Assembly (NCBI GenBank): GCA_016712465.1
Contig: JADJQZ010000001.1
Span: forward strand, 5,890,001-5,954,000
Direction: 5' to 3'
Length of the DNA stretch: 64,000 nt
Source of the DNA: Candidatus Obscuribacter sp.
GTDB taxonomy: Bacteria > Cyanobacteriota > Vampirovibrionia > Obscuribacterales > Obscuribacteraceae
The notes under the pieces were generated by a model. The model was not told where the DNA came from. It was given only the letters and a program-made list of their open reading frames with translations, and did not search any database. A program made the translations under genes and the position numbers. Numbering within the stretch: position 1 is the first letter of the stretch; each line of letters opens with the position of its first letter. Of the stretch, positions 45,707 through 53,849 are shown in pieces.

Positions 45707-47143
45707 TTAGAATCCAATCGCCTCACGCACATCCTCTGAACAAGTCATATCAGTAAGCGCATCGATTGGCGCAACTGCAAAAGTCGTCCACCAGTCTTCC
45801 AGTGTGTGTGCTCTCAGTATATCCTTCATGCGCGAGATTCGCTCTTGCCGCTCGGGCAAGGACATGGTCAAGGCACCCTCTATGGCGGAAGCCATTTGCG
45901 TGGGCGAAGAAGGATCGACAGGGCTACAATGGCCACCCAATTCTGCAAACACGCCGGCTCCCGGGGAAAGTAGCAGAGCACCCGGATTGGAAGCGGAGCT
46001 GCCTACAAACTCCTTGGCCGTGAGGTTCAGCCCGTCGCGCACGGGATTGACCAACATACCGCTGGCACTGCGGTAGAGTTCAATCAGCGCCGACTGAGGT
46101 AGAGGCTCATCTACCCAGACTATAGGTTGCCAGTCCCCTTGACTGTAACGGCCGTTGACATCATCGGTAACTTCGCGACACTGCCGGTAATAATTGTCGA
46201 AGGCAGCCAGGCCTTGCCTTGTTGGTTGGCAAACTTGCAAGAATGAAACCTGCTCAACTCGCTCCGGATAAGCCTCGAAGAACTTATCAATAGCATTAAT
46301 GCGTTCCAGCACGCCCTTGGTGTAGTCGGCTCTATCCACGGAAAGAACAAAGGGGCGCGACTTCGTCAGTTCAACGCTGGGAGAAGAAACCGACCAGACG
46401 CCGGCACCGGCTTTAGACTTCCAGAAATCGAGATCAAGCCCCAGCGGCGATACCACCAATTGGGTAACAGACTGAGAGCGGCTGCCAAATAAATCACCGC
46501 CTGCTCTTGCAGAGGACGGGGTAACTGTAAGAGCCTCAAAATCTACGGAAAAGGCAGGCATATAGCTAGCCACGAAGGAAAGAAAGTTATCCGCATATTC
46601 GGACGTGTGGAAGCCCAGACGCTGCGATCCCAGTAGACCCTCCGCCACCTCCACCAGCATCGGGCGATGCTCCTCCATAACCAGGCGCGGCCAGGGAATG
46701 TGCCAGAACAAACTGATATCGAGACCCGGTTGAACGCGCAGCATTCGAGGTACCAGAGCCATCTGGTAATCCTGAACGAAGTAATGGCTGGACTGGTGAT
46801 TTCGCAATGAATGTAAAACAGGAGATGCGAAACTGAGATTGAATCGTCTATAGCAATGCCTGTCAATAGTGTTGAAGACCGCATATTGCGGCAAATCGTG
46901 CATGATCGGCCAGAGAAACTCGTTGCAATAACGGTAGTGGCCGTCGATCACTCCGGCTGGTATATCCACAAGGGCTTCAGCATCCCTGTCATGCCGGTCG
47001 AGGGCATCCCGCACGGAACATCCCGCCACATGCCACCAGTGTACGAGACCGCCGGTACAGTTGGCAAAGGTCTTCATCACGCTGGAAAGGGCGGCAGAAA
47101 CCCCGCCGCCGGCCTTTGGCCCGCGGTAAGATAGAATATTCAT
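45707..47143 (-). CDS. GT20 synthase: trehalose-6-phosphate synthase type (or glucosylglycerol-phosphate synthase)
   Basis: 478 residues, the OtsA length. Motifs: SYRGPKAGGGVSAAL (donor loop), the acceptor region HYRYCNEFLWPIMHDLP, the central YFVQDYQMALVPRML and FWHIPWP, SVDRADYTKGVLERI (Arg and Lys for phosphate/UDP) and NPVRDGLNLTAKEFV. The synthase joins glucose from a nucleotide sugar to glucose-6-phosphate or glycerol-3-phosphate. The acceptor region has features that recall cyanobacterial GgpS (FWPILHSFP), so trehalose versus glucosylglycerol cannot be settled by eye. First gene of a four-gene unit that ends in the matching phosphatase. Confidence 0.87.
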   Translation of the reverse strand: MNILSYRGPKAGGGVSAALSSVMKTFANCTGGLVHWWHVAGCSVRDALDRHDRDAEALVDIPAGVIDGHYRYCNEFLWPIMHDLPQYAVFNTIDRHCYRRFNLSFASPVLHSLRNHQSSHYFVQDYQMALVPRMLRVQPGLDISLFWHIPWPRLVMEEHRPMLVEVAEGLLGSQRLGFHTSEYADNFLSFVASYMPAFSVDFEALTVTPSSARAGGDLFGSRSQSVTQLVVSPLGLDLDFWKSKAGAGVWSVSSPSVELTKSRPFVLSVDRADYTKGVLERINAIDKFFEAYPERVEQVSFLQVCQPTRQGLAAFDNYYRQCREVTDDVNGRYSQGDWQPIVWVDEPLPQSALIELYRSASGMLVNPVRDGLNLTAKEFVGSSASNPGALLLSPGAGVFAELGGHCSPVDPSSPTQMASAIEGALTMSLPERQERISRMKDILRAHTLEDWWTTFAVAPIDALTDMTCSEDVREAIGF

Positions 47144-47287
47144 TGCTCTCCTTTCGCGCCTCAGACAAACCTAACCGGTGTTAACGCAAACCGGCTGATT
47201 CGAGATTTTCAGGCGCCTACCTTCACTATAGTAACTACGTCTTTCATCAATCTTTCGCCCCAACCCCACACGACTGAAGTGAACTAT

Positions 47288-47446
47288 ATGAGCAAAACAG
47301 CGTCGGCAGCGAACCAGGAAGATACACCCACCATACAAAAACCGGGCAAGAGGCTAGCGCAGGCAACCTTTCAATTACCTTTCATGGGCAAATCAATAGC
47401 AAAAAAGAGTTACCATGAAAGACAGCAAGTGGAGATGATGAAATGA
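47288..47446 (+). CDS. Small ORF (52 codons) coupled to the response regulator
   Basis: ATG 47288 to TGA 47444-47446 encodes a basic 52-residue peptide starting MSKTASAANQEDTPT and ending QVEMMK. Its stop overlaps the ATG of the response regulator by the 4 bases ATGA, the same coupling seen in other operons here. GAAGTGA upstream is a weak ribosome site. No signal peptide or known family. It could be a real small protein or a leader that sets regulator translation. The rest of the divergent gap to the GT20 gene holds no other feature. Confidence 0.5.
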   Translation: MSKTASAANQEDTPTIQKPGKRLAQATFQLPFMGKSIAKKSYHERQQVEMMK

Positions 47447-48111
47447 GAATTCTTCTTGCCGAAGATGATCGTTTTCTGGCCGACGGGTTGAAAGCGGCGC
47501 TCTCGGAAAGCGGCTACAACATAGATACGGTCAACAACGGTTTAGACGCGACAGCGGCGGTGAAACTGGCTCCCTATGACCTGCTCATTCTCGATCTGGG
47601 CCTACCCAAAATGGACGGGCTGGAAGTCCTGAAGACAGTAAGAGGTTCCGGTCACAATATGCCCGTGATCATTCTCACTGCTCGTGATGGACTGGATGAT
47701 CGTGTCTTGGGACTGGACTTAGGTGCCAACGACTATGTTACCAAGCCCTTCCAGCTACCCGAATTGGAAGCGCGCATTCGTGCTTTGTTGCGCAAAGACA
47801 ACTGGGATAATCACACTGAAGTAGTTTACGGTCAGCTATCTTTCAACACCCTCAGCCGGGCCGTCCTGATGGACGGACAACCGCTGGATCTGTCGGCGCG
47901 GGAGCTTGCCATACTGGAGATCCTCCTGCAACGCTCCGGTCGGATGGTGAGTAAGCAACAAATTGTGGAAAGGCTCTCTACCTGGGACACCGAATTGTCC
48001 TCAAATGCTGTGGATATAGCAATGCACAGACTGAGGAAGAAGCTGGAAACAAGTAAAGTAGAAATTAAAACATTGAGAGGTCTTGGATACCTACTTGAAA
48101 AGATCGACTAG
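47443..48111 (+). CDS. OmpR-family response regulator (QseB/TctD type)
   Basis: 222 residues. Receiver with EDD pocket (LLAEDDRFLADGL), phospho-Asp in LLILDLGLPKMDGLEVL, Thr in VIILTARDG and Lys in YVTKPFQ. The winged-helix domain has LDLSARELAILEILLQRSGRMVSKQQIVERL and AVDIAMHRLRKKLE...KTLRGLGYLL. It is translationally coupled upstream to a 52-codon ORF and overlaps the kinase gene downstream. Lying head-to-head with the GT20 operon, it is the best candidate to regulate it and the downstream glucosidase. Confidence 0.94.
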   Translation: MRILLAEDDRFLADGLKAALSESGYNIDTVNNGLDATAAVKLAPYDLLILDLGLPKMDGLEVLKTVRGSGHNMPVIILTARDGLDDRVLGLDLGANDYVTKPFQLPELEARIRALLRKDNWDNHTEVVYGQLSFNTLSRAVLMDGQPLDLSARELAILEILLQRSGRMVSKQQIVERLSTWDTELSSNAVDIAMHRLRKKLETSKVEIKTLRGLGYLLEKID

Positions 48112-49498
48112 CTCTATCCGCCGACAACTCCTGGCATGGCTTCTAATTCCCCTGTGCGGGCTGTGCCTCTGTGCCTCGGCCGTGGCTTATCAAATGGCAG
48201 CAGCTTTTGCCAGCGATGCTTACGACGGGCAGCTGGTGAACTCGGCGGCGGCAGTGGCAGCGCGCCTGCGCTTTGACGGCGTACAGGTTTCAGTGGATCT
48301 ACCGCCGGCCGCGCAAGCTATCTTGCGCCACAATTCCAACGACAAACTTTACTATCAGGTATTGGAGCTTGACGGCACCCGCATTTCCGGAGACGCCGTC
48401 TTACCCAAACCGCAAAGCAATCTAGAATCCGACAAACCGGTGTTCCGCTACTCCGATCTGGACGGCGAACAAATTAGAATTGCTCGTATTCGCGTAATTC
48501 CACCTCATGCATACGACCGTCCTGTGTTTGTACAGGTGGCTGAAACACTTAACGGTAGAAAGAATCTCACCCACAGAATTCTCTCTGCCATAGTGATCCC
48601 CCAGGTGATCTTGATCGTGCTGGGGGCAGCAGCAGTTTCAGTGGGAGTGACCAAAGGTCTGACTCCTCTCAAGAAGCTGGAGCGAGCAATCTCCAGACGT
48701 TCGAAGTTAGATTTGACGCCGGTGGAGCCTTCCCAGGCTCCCAGCGAAGTGTATCCGCTTATTTTAGCCATCAACGATCTAATCGAAAGACTCAAGCATG
48801 ATATCGAGTCACAGGAGCGCTTCGTGGCAAACGCCGCACACCAGTTTAGAACCCCCATAGCCGGTCTAAAAACCTATGTGGGTCTGGCACAGAGGGTAGC
48901 AAAAGAAGACAAGTTACAGCCCATATTAGCTCAGCTCAATTCAGGCTGCGACAGATTGACCAATCTAGTGAACAAGTTACTCTCCATGGCCAGAGCAGAG
49001 CCTTCCAACAAGCTGCCGGACCGCAGCACTCTAGACTTGAATATATTGGTCTCGGAGGTAACTTCCGACTTAATCACGGAAGCATTAGATAAAGATATAG
49101 ATCTGCAGTTTCTGCCGTCGGCCGGACCGGCACTAATGGTTGGCAGCAAGGGTGGAATAACCGACCTGACCGTTAACCTGGTGGAAAATGCTCTGCGTTA
49201 CACCCAAGCGGGAGGTACCGTGGAAGTTAGAATCGAGCAAGACGAGAATCTAACCCTGACAGTAGAGGATAACGGACCGGGCATACCGGAAGAGGAGCGC
49301 GACAAGGTCTTTGAACGTTTTTATCGCATCCTGGGCAGCGATGTACAGGGCAGCGGACTGGGTCTAGCTATTGTCAAGGAAATCGCCGCCGCCCACCAGG
49401 CGCAAATTCTTCTTTCAGATTCCTCCAAAGAAAGCGGCACCTGCGTAAAGATTGTCTTTCCAAAAGCAGAGACACCTTCAATGGTAGGCAGCCATTGA
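48083..49498 (+). CDS. Sensor histidine kinase (QseC/TctE type)
   Basis: 471 residues with two membrane helices (LLAWLLIPLCGLCLCASAVAYQM and IVIPQVILIVLGAAAVSVGV) around a ~140-residue periplasmic sensor of the TctE/2CSK type. HisKA box FVANAAHQFRTPIAGLKTY carries the phospho-His; ATP-binding motifs are NLVENALRY, DNGPGIPEEERD and GSGLGLAIVKEI. The start is a TTG within the regulator gene (overlap 29 bases) with GAGAGG just before it; a second TTG at 48095 is possible. Partner of the preceding regulator. Signal unknown; osmotic or sugar cues would fit the context. Confidence 0.92.
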   Translation: MDTYLKRSTSSIRRQLLAWLLIPLCGLCLCASAVAYQMAAAFASDAYDGQLVNSAAAVAARLRFDGVQVSVDLPPAAQAILRHNSNDKLYYQVLELDGTRISGDAVLPKPQSNLESDKPVFRYSDLDGEQIRIARIRVIPPHAYDRPVFVQVAETLNGRKNLTHRILSAIVIPQVILIVLGAAAVSVGVTKGLTPLKKLERAISRRSKLDLTPVEPSQAPSEVYPLILAINDLIERLKHDIESQERFVANAAHQFRTPIAGLKTYVGLAQRVAKEDKLQPILAQLNSGCDRLTNLVNKLLSMARAEPSNKLPDRSTLDLNILVSEVTSDLITEALDKDIDLQFLPSAGPALMVGSKGGITDLTVNLVENALRYTQAGGTVEVRIEQDENLTLTVEDNGPGIPEEERDKVFERFYRILGSDVQGSGLGLAIVKEIAAAHQAQILLSDSSKESGTCVKIVFPKAETPSMVGSH

Positions 49499-49809
49499 TG
49501 ATACCGTGGAGAAAAAAGCTGTCGATCAAAAACAAACGAAAGGGAAGCGAAAGACTGAGGCGGTTAAATAGATAACAGAGATTCGCAGCGACAGCCTGTT
49601 CTTCCAGCAGAATCTAATCACCTGGGTTCATCACCACCGAAACCTGGTTCCTAACCGCTGCGAATCTCACCATTTTTCCACTCTCCTTCAGCCGGATCGG
49701 ATTCTCGCCAGGGTTTCCGCTCCGGCCTTTGTGTTTAAAAGCGGATGAGAAGATATGGAGAGAAAGCAAAAACTTTTATCACGATATAAATGTGCTTAAA
49801 TAGGCAACT
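49499..49809. other. Intergenic region with a long-range inverted repeat
   Basis: About 310 bases between the histidine kinase and the glucosidase. Contains the inverted repeat at 49578-49668 listed separately, a weaker GCCGGA/TCCGGC pair (about 49691-49726) and an AT-rich stretch before the ATG. No ORF of interest. Confidence 0.5.
49578..49668. repeat. 13-bp inverted repeat with 65-base loop (possible structured RNA)
   Basis: GAGATTCGCAGCG at 49578-49590 pairs perfectly with CGCTGCGAATCTC at 49656-49668. The loop contains the partly similar CCTGGGTTCATC and CCTGGTTCCT. ATTTTTCC follows four bases later, so it may be a terminator or a small structured RNA. Confidence 0.4.
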
Positions 49810-51123
49810 ATGACTAAGGAAAAAGGCCAAACCGTAAGCGGAAAACAGCTCCGCAAACTGAAAGACTTCTTTCAGCAACATGCCCCCAAGTGCGTGCACA
49901 AACCTGAAGGCATGCTGCCATACCGCTATACGACGCCGAGCTATGGAGTGGTAGCCGGCGCTGACGACAAAGCAACCGTAGCGGAGCGATCCACCACCGG
50001 GCATTACCTGCAAATGTACGACTGGGACGCCTGTTTTTTCTCGCAGGCCGCACACCGGGTAGGTATCGAGGGACTGGAAAAGGATGTAGTGGCCAACTTC
50101 CTCAGCCTCAAGCAAGCTGATGGTCAGATTCCGCGCACGGTATCACCTGGGCGGGTCTGGGATCTGGGCGACCAGTGCAAGCCCTTTCTGGCTAAGACCT
50201 TGCTGGCCCAGGTGAGAAACAAGAACGGCTCAAAGACGGCCGGCGAGTTTGGTAAGGGCGGCCTGAACGCAGAAGAGCGCAAGCGGTTGGCTTTATTCAG
50301 TGCCTATCTCACCGACCTCGACTGCTATCTGGGTTATTTCAGAAGACAACGCCTGAGCAAATGGGGGCTATATCACTGGCGCAATGTGCTGGAAAGCGGC
50401 GTGGACGACAATCTGGCACTGATTGCTCCCAGAGAAGCGGCCAAGGATGAAGACGATTCCATGGCCCGATTTGACGACGGGCGAATTTTAGCTGTTGATA
50501 TCAACAGTTATCTGGCCGGCGAGTATAACGCTCTGGCGCGCCTGGCGGAAGCCTGTGGCAATAAGGCTTTACAAGATGCCTGTGAGACTCAAGCAAGTGA
50601 ATTGTGCCAGGCTATAGAAGAGCACTTCTGGCACGACAAACTGGCCCTATACTGCGGCTATAATACCGCGGACAATACCACCGTCGCCCTGCGCAGCTGG
50701 ACAGGATTGACACCGGTAATTATGGGTTTTGCGGCCGAGGAACGAGCCCACCGCGTAATCCGCGAAAACATCCTCAACCAGGAACACTTCTTGCGCCCGG
50801 CCGGACTGGCATCGCATGCGGTATCAGAACCACTGGCCAATCAACAAAGGCGCGGGCTTTACGGCCGGGCCATCGTTTCCAACTGGCAGGGACCGGTCTG
50901 GGTACTGCCCAATGCCCTGATAGTGAGAGCCCTGCTCAAATACGGCTACGAAAGGGAAGCTCAAGACATTGCCGCCCGAGTTGTGGCCACCCTCGGCAAA
51001 GGGCTGGACGACACAGGCACGTTATACGAAAACTACAATGCCGAAACAGGGGCGCCACTATGGGCTCCTAACTTCATGAGCTGGAACATCTTGGCCCTTG
51101 AACTGGTGGAGCTACTGGAATAG
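49810..51123 (+). CDS. (alpha/alpha)6 glucosidase, GH63/GH37-like (trehalase or glucosylglycerate hydrolase type)
   Basis: 437 residues, an alpha/alpha barrel hydrolase. Motifs: MYDWDACFFSQAAHRVG with the aromatic substrate loop, ESGVDDNLALI with the catalytic Asp region of clan GH-G/GH63, DINSYLAGEYNAL, and WQGPVWVLPNALIVRALLKYG and LYENYNAETGAP with the catalytic Glu region. The substrate is an alpha-glucoside: trehalose, glucosylglycerate and similar are all consistent. No signal peptide, so cytoplasmic. It follows the two-component genes and faces the GT20 operon, so it likely degrades the same osmolyte that the operon makes. Confidence 0.82.
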   Translation: MTKEKGQTVSGKQLRKLKDFFQQHAPKCVHKPEGMLPYRYTTPSYGVVAGADDKATVAERSTTGHYLQMYDWDACFFSQAAHRVGIEGLEKDVVANFLSLKQADGQIPRTVSPGRVWDLGDQCKPFLAKTLLAQVRNKNGSKTAGEFGKGGLNAEERKRLALFSAYLTDLDCYLGYFRRQRLSKWGLYHWRNVLESGVDDNLALIAPREAAKDEDDSMARFDDGRILAVDINSYLAGEYNALARLAEACGNKALQDACETQASELCQAIEEHFWHDKLALYCGYNTADNTTVALRSWTGLTPVIMGFAAEERAHRVIRENILNQEHFLRPAGLASHAVSEPLANQQRRGLYGRAIVSNWQGPVWVLPNALIVRALLKYGYEREAQDIAARVVATLGKGLDDTGTLYENYNAETGAPLWAPNFMSWNILALELVELLE

Positions 51124-51150
51124 TTCTTCCTCTCTCGATCAAGCATTGAA

Positions 51151-51190
51151 CCAGGTTCAGAAAGGTTCAGAAAGATTCAGAAAGATTCAG
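51151..51190. repeat. 10-bp tandem repeat (AAAGRTTCAG x4)
   Basis: Four tandem copies of a 10-base unit, the last three intact, just after the glucosidase stop and before the convergent hairpin. Confidence 0.8.
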
Positions 51191-51219
51191 CCAGACCAGC
51201 CTGGACCAGACTGGTCTGG
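51191..51219. terminator. Convergent-gene hairpin
   Basis: Perfect 9-bp arms (CCAGACCAG / CTGGTCTGG) with an 11-base loop between the glucosidase (+) and the SDR gene (-). No U tract, so its strength is uncertain. Confidence 0.55.
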
Positions 51220-51240
51220 GCGAGATAACTCCGACCAGGC

Positions 51241-52017
51241 CTAGACAGCCAGGCCGCCGTCTGCCTCCAACACTTTGCCATTCATCCAGAGTCCGTCCGG
51301 ACCGGCCAGGAAGGCCACTACGGCGGCAATATCGTCGGGCTCACCAAGCCTGCCCAGGGCAGTCTTTGAAACATATGTTTGCTTGGCCGCTTCCGGCAGC
51401 CCGGCTTCCAGCATCTCGGTGAGGGTGGTGCCCGGCGAAACGGAGTTAACGGTTATGCCTCTCTTGCCGAGATCTTGAGCCCAGGCTCGTGTCAGGGCAT
51501 CGAGGGCGGCTTTGGTGGCGGCATAAAATCCGAAACCTGGGGCAATTGCTCTGGCTGCCACGGAAGAGATGTTGATGATCCTGCCGCCGTCGTTCATTTG
51601 GGGAAGGGCAGCCATGGTGGTCACAGCCACACCTCTGACATTGGTATCAAATACACGCTCGTACTGGTCAATCGATACGGCTTCGATGGAACCACCTTCA
51701 AATACACCGGCGTTGTTGACGAGAATATCGATCTTGCCGTGCTTGGCTACCAGAGCCACAAGAGCCTGGTTATCGGCAGCGGAGGCAGCGTTGGCCTGGA
51801 CGGCGATGGCTTTGCCGCCGGCAAGAGTAATTGCTGCGGCCACCTTTTCAGCACTCTCTTTGCTTCTAGCATAGGTGATGAAAACGGTGGCGCCCTGGGC
51901 AGCAAGCCGAGCGGCGATGGCAGCGCCTATGCCCCGGGATCCGCCGGTGACTATGGCAATCTTGCCCAGAAGATTTTTAGGCGGGGCGGCCTGAGTTTGA
52001 ACTTGAGCTGTCGTCAT
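51241..52017 (-). CDS. SDR-family oxidoreductase
   Basis: 258 residues from the ATG at 52017, chosen because GGAGGG lies five bases upstream (the frame is open to 52056). Classical short-chain dehydrogenase: cofactor loop VTGGSRGIGAAIA, NNAGVFEGG, catalytic Ser in INISSVAARA and the Y-x3-K pair in FYAATKAALDAL, and the late SPGTTLTEML. Reduces or oxidises a carbonyl/alcohol with NAD(P)H in the cytoplasm; the Gly-Ser pocket suggests NADP(H). Substrate unknown. It is transcribed alone. Confidence 0.93.
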   Translation of the reverse strand: MTTAQVQTQAAPPKNLLGKIAIVTGGSRGIGAAIAARLAAQGATVFITYARSKESAEKVAAAITLAGGKAIAVQANAASAADNQALVALVAKHGKIDILVNNAGVFEGGSIEAVSIDQYERVFDTNVRGVAVTTMAALPQMNDGGRIINISSVAARAIAPGFGFYAATKAALDALTRAWAQDLGKRGITVNSVSPGTTLTEMLEAGLPEAAKQTYVSKTALGRLGEPDDIAAVVAFLAGPDGLWMNGKVLEADGGLAV

Positions 52018-52208
52018 GGAACCCTCCAGAGGGAACGGTAGAGGGACCGACCTCAAAAGGTCGATCGAGTTAATAACACAATTTGAACCGCAGCGATAGG
52101 AACAGATTAGACCGGTCGTCTCGCTCTCGTCAACTCACCCAAAAATAAACTTACAATTGCCTCTCTTCCCAGCAAATACAGCCGCATCTACTACAACTTC
52201 GCAGCGAT

Positions 52209-53111
52209 TTACTTTCTACCTGGGCTTCGAAAGGGCGCGTCGGCGTAGTTTTGCTGATCGGCGCTGCGGGCGGCGGCGCGATCTTTATTTGCCAGGTCCT
52301 TACGGCCAAGCAAATCATAGGCGGAGGCCCGGCCCAGATAGGCCTCCGGGCTGCCTCCCATAAAATTGCCGTCTTTCCCATCTACCTCAATAACCCTGGT
52401 AAAGTCGGCCACCGCCTTCTCATACTGTCCGGCATGCAAGTAGCTCTCGGCGCGTTTGACTCGCAGTCTGGTGGTGTTCGGTCTGAGAGAAATGGCGGCA
52501 CTGTAGTCGGCAATAGCCTGGGCATGTTTACCCAGACCGCTGTAGCAGCCGGCTCGGGTCTCATGCATACCGTCGCTCAAGGTGGCACCGTCCGCCTCCA
52601 GGGCGTCGATATCTTTTATGGCCTCCGCAAAACGCTTCAGCACACAGTAAAGATCGGCCCGCAAGCGCCTGGCCCCATAGGTAAAATACTTGTCTTTGCT
52701 GTCAACGACCCTGGAAAAGTCGGACAGGGCCTGATCGGGTCGATTCAAATTGATGAGAGCCTGCCCCCTGGCCAGATAAGCTTTTGAACAACGGGGATCA
52801 AGCTTCAGGGCTTGATTGCAAAGAGTGAGGGCTTCCTCGCTTTCCATGATGGAATTGCACCGATCCGCTTTGAGAGCCATATTGTAGGCATCTCTCTGCA
52901 CAGGACTGAGGCTGGCAACGGGGAAAACCAGTTTCTTCGCTCGTTTTTCAGAACTTTTCCGCTCAGCAGAAGCAGCCTTGCCTGCGGTGTGAGACGACGC
53001 CCGCCCCGCAACTTGCTTTTGCGGACGGCAAAGAGCTGCCCCAGGCAAGAGAAGCAATGCAACGGCAAGGGACAGGAGCAAAAGGTTTCGGTGAGTCTGC
53101 TTCAATTTCAC
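52209..53111 (-). CDS. Secreted TPR-repeat protein
   Basis: 300 residues: signal peptide (LLLLSLAVALLLLPGAALC), basic linker, then TPR units from about 70 to 290 (EEALTLCNQALKLDPRCSKAYLARGQALINLNRPDQALSDFSRVV, AIADYSAAISLRPNTTRLRVKRAESYLHAGQYEKAVADFTRVI). The frame begins with GTG at 53111; a TTG two codons later has GAGGTGA at a better distance. TPR proteins scaffold others; partner unknown. It lies 24 bases after the universal stress gene on the same strand. Confidence 0.85.
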   Translation of the reverse strand: MKLKQTHRNLLLLSLAVALLLLPGAALCRPQKQVAGRASSHTAGKAASAERKSSEKRAKKLVFPVASLSPVQRDAYNMALKADRCNSIMESEEALTLCNQALKLDPRCSKAYLARGQALINLNRPDQALSDFSRVVDSKDKYFTYGARRLRADLYCVLKRFAEAIKDIDALEADGATLSDGMHETRAGCYSGLGKHAQAIADYSAAISLRPNTTRLRVKRAESYLHAGQYEKAVADFTRVIEVDGKDGNFMGGSPEAYLGRASAYDLLGRKDLANKDRAAARSADQQNYADAPFRSPGRK

Positions 53112-53135
53112 CTCAGCTAAAGACCCCGCCGCCTT

Positions 53136-53576
53136 TTATTGTCGCACCAGGTAAACATCAGTGGGACAATGCTCAATCACATAATGAGCAATGGGGTCAT
53201 GCTCGATCTCAAAACTCTCATGCTTGACCGTGGTGGAGAGGAACACCACTTGCGCAGCCTGCTCAACAGCTTCTCTGACAATTACGGCCCCGACTTCGCC
53301 GCGCAGAAGTAAGAAGGAACTGGTGACGCCCACTGCCGACAGAGAGTCGATGGTCTCTTTAAGCCATAACTTGGCTTCAATCACCGGCAGATCGCTTTCA
53401 ATCAATTGAGCAACCACACCAACCCGCTGCGGATCGCCAAGCACATTGACGAGAATAAGTTCGGCATTAAGAGCACGGGCATAGGCGGATGCAGTTTGAA
53501 TGGCTTTACGACTACTCTCCCTGTCAGCCACTGCCACTAGCAGTTTAGGTAGCGCCTGGTCTTGACTGTTGGACAT
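53136..53576 (-). CDS. Universal stress protein (UspA family)
   Basis: 146 residues from the ATG at 53576; the frame is open to 53627 but the extra N-terminus has no family match. UspA fold: KLLVAVADRESSRKAIQTASAYARALNAELILVNVL, a helical middle, LLLRGEVGAVIVREAVEQAAQVVFLSTTV and the end VIEHCPTDVYLVR. The ATP-loop G-x2-G-x9-G(S/T) is degraded here (no clear GSVS), so it may not bind ATP. Cytoplasmic stress-associated protein, role unknown. Divergent from the MFS gene. Confidence 0.85.
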   Translation of the reverse strand: MSNSQDQALPKLLVAVADRESSRKAIQTASAYARALNAELILVNVLGDPQRVGVVAQLIESDLPVIEAKLWLKETIDSLSAVGVTSSFLLLRGEVGAVIVREAVEQAAQVVFLSTTVKHESFEIEHDPIAHYVIEHCPTDVYLVRQ

Positions 53577-53849
53577 GGCATTGGTTTCTCTCTGGAAAGG
53601 CGGCTCTTTCGACGCCGCCAGCGACAATGCAGGAGAGGATAACAGAAAAGCAGGTCCTTATGGGTTTAAGAGCAATTTAGGAGTAAGTCAGTCTCTTAAA
53701 TTTTGGATCTCACACCAGACAGCCTCTCCACCTGAGCAAGAATGCCGCCTCTCCTAGTAATAACCGCAGCCAGTGACCACAGTTCAGACACAAGACAACT
53801 CTAGTATGGGGCCAAGAACTTACCGTCTTTAGATAAAGAGGATACAAGC

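Noticed and set aside
47144..47442. Riboswitch upstream of the two-component genes
   Set aside because: I could not find paired conserved elements of any riboswitch class; a small ORF explains the stretch better.
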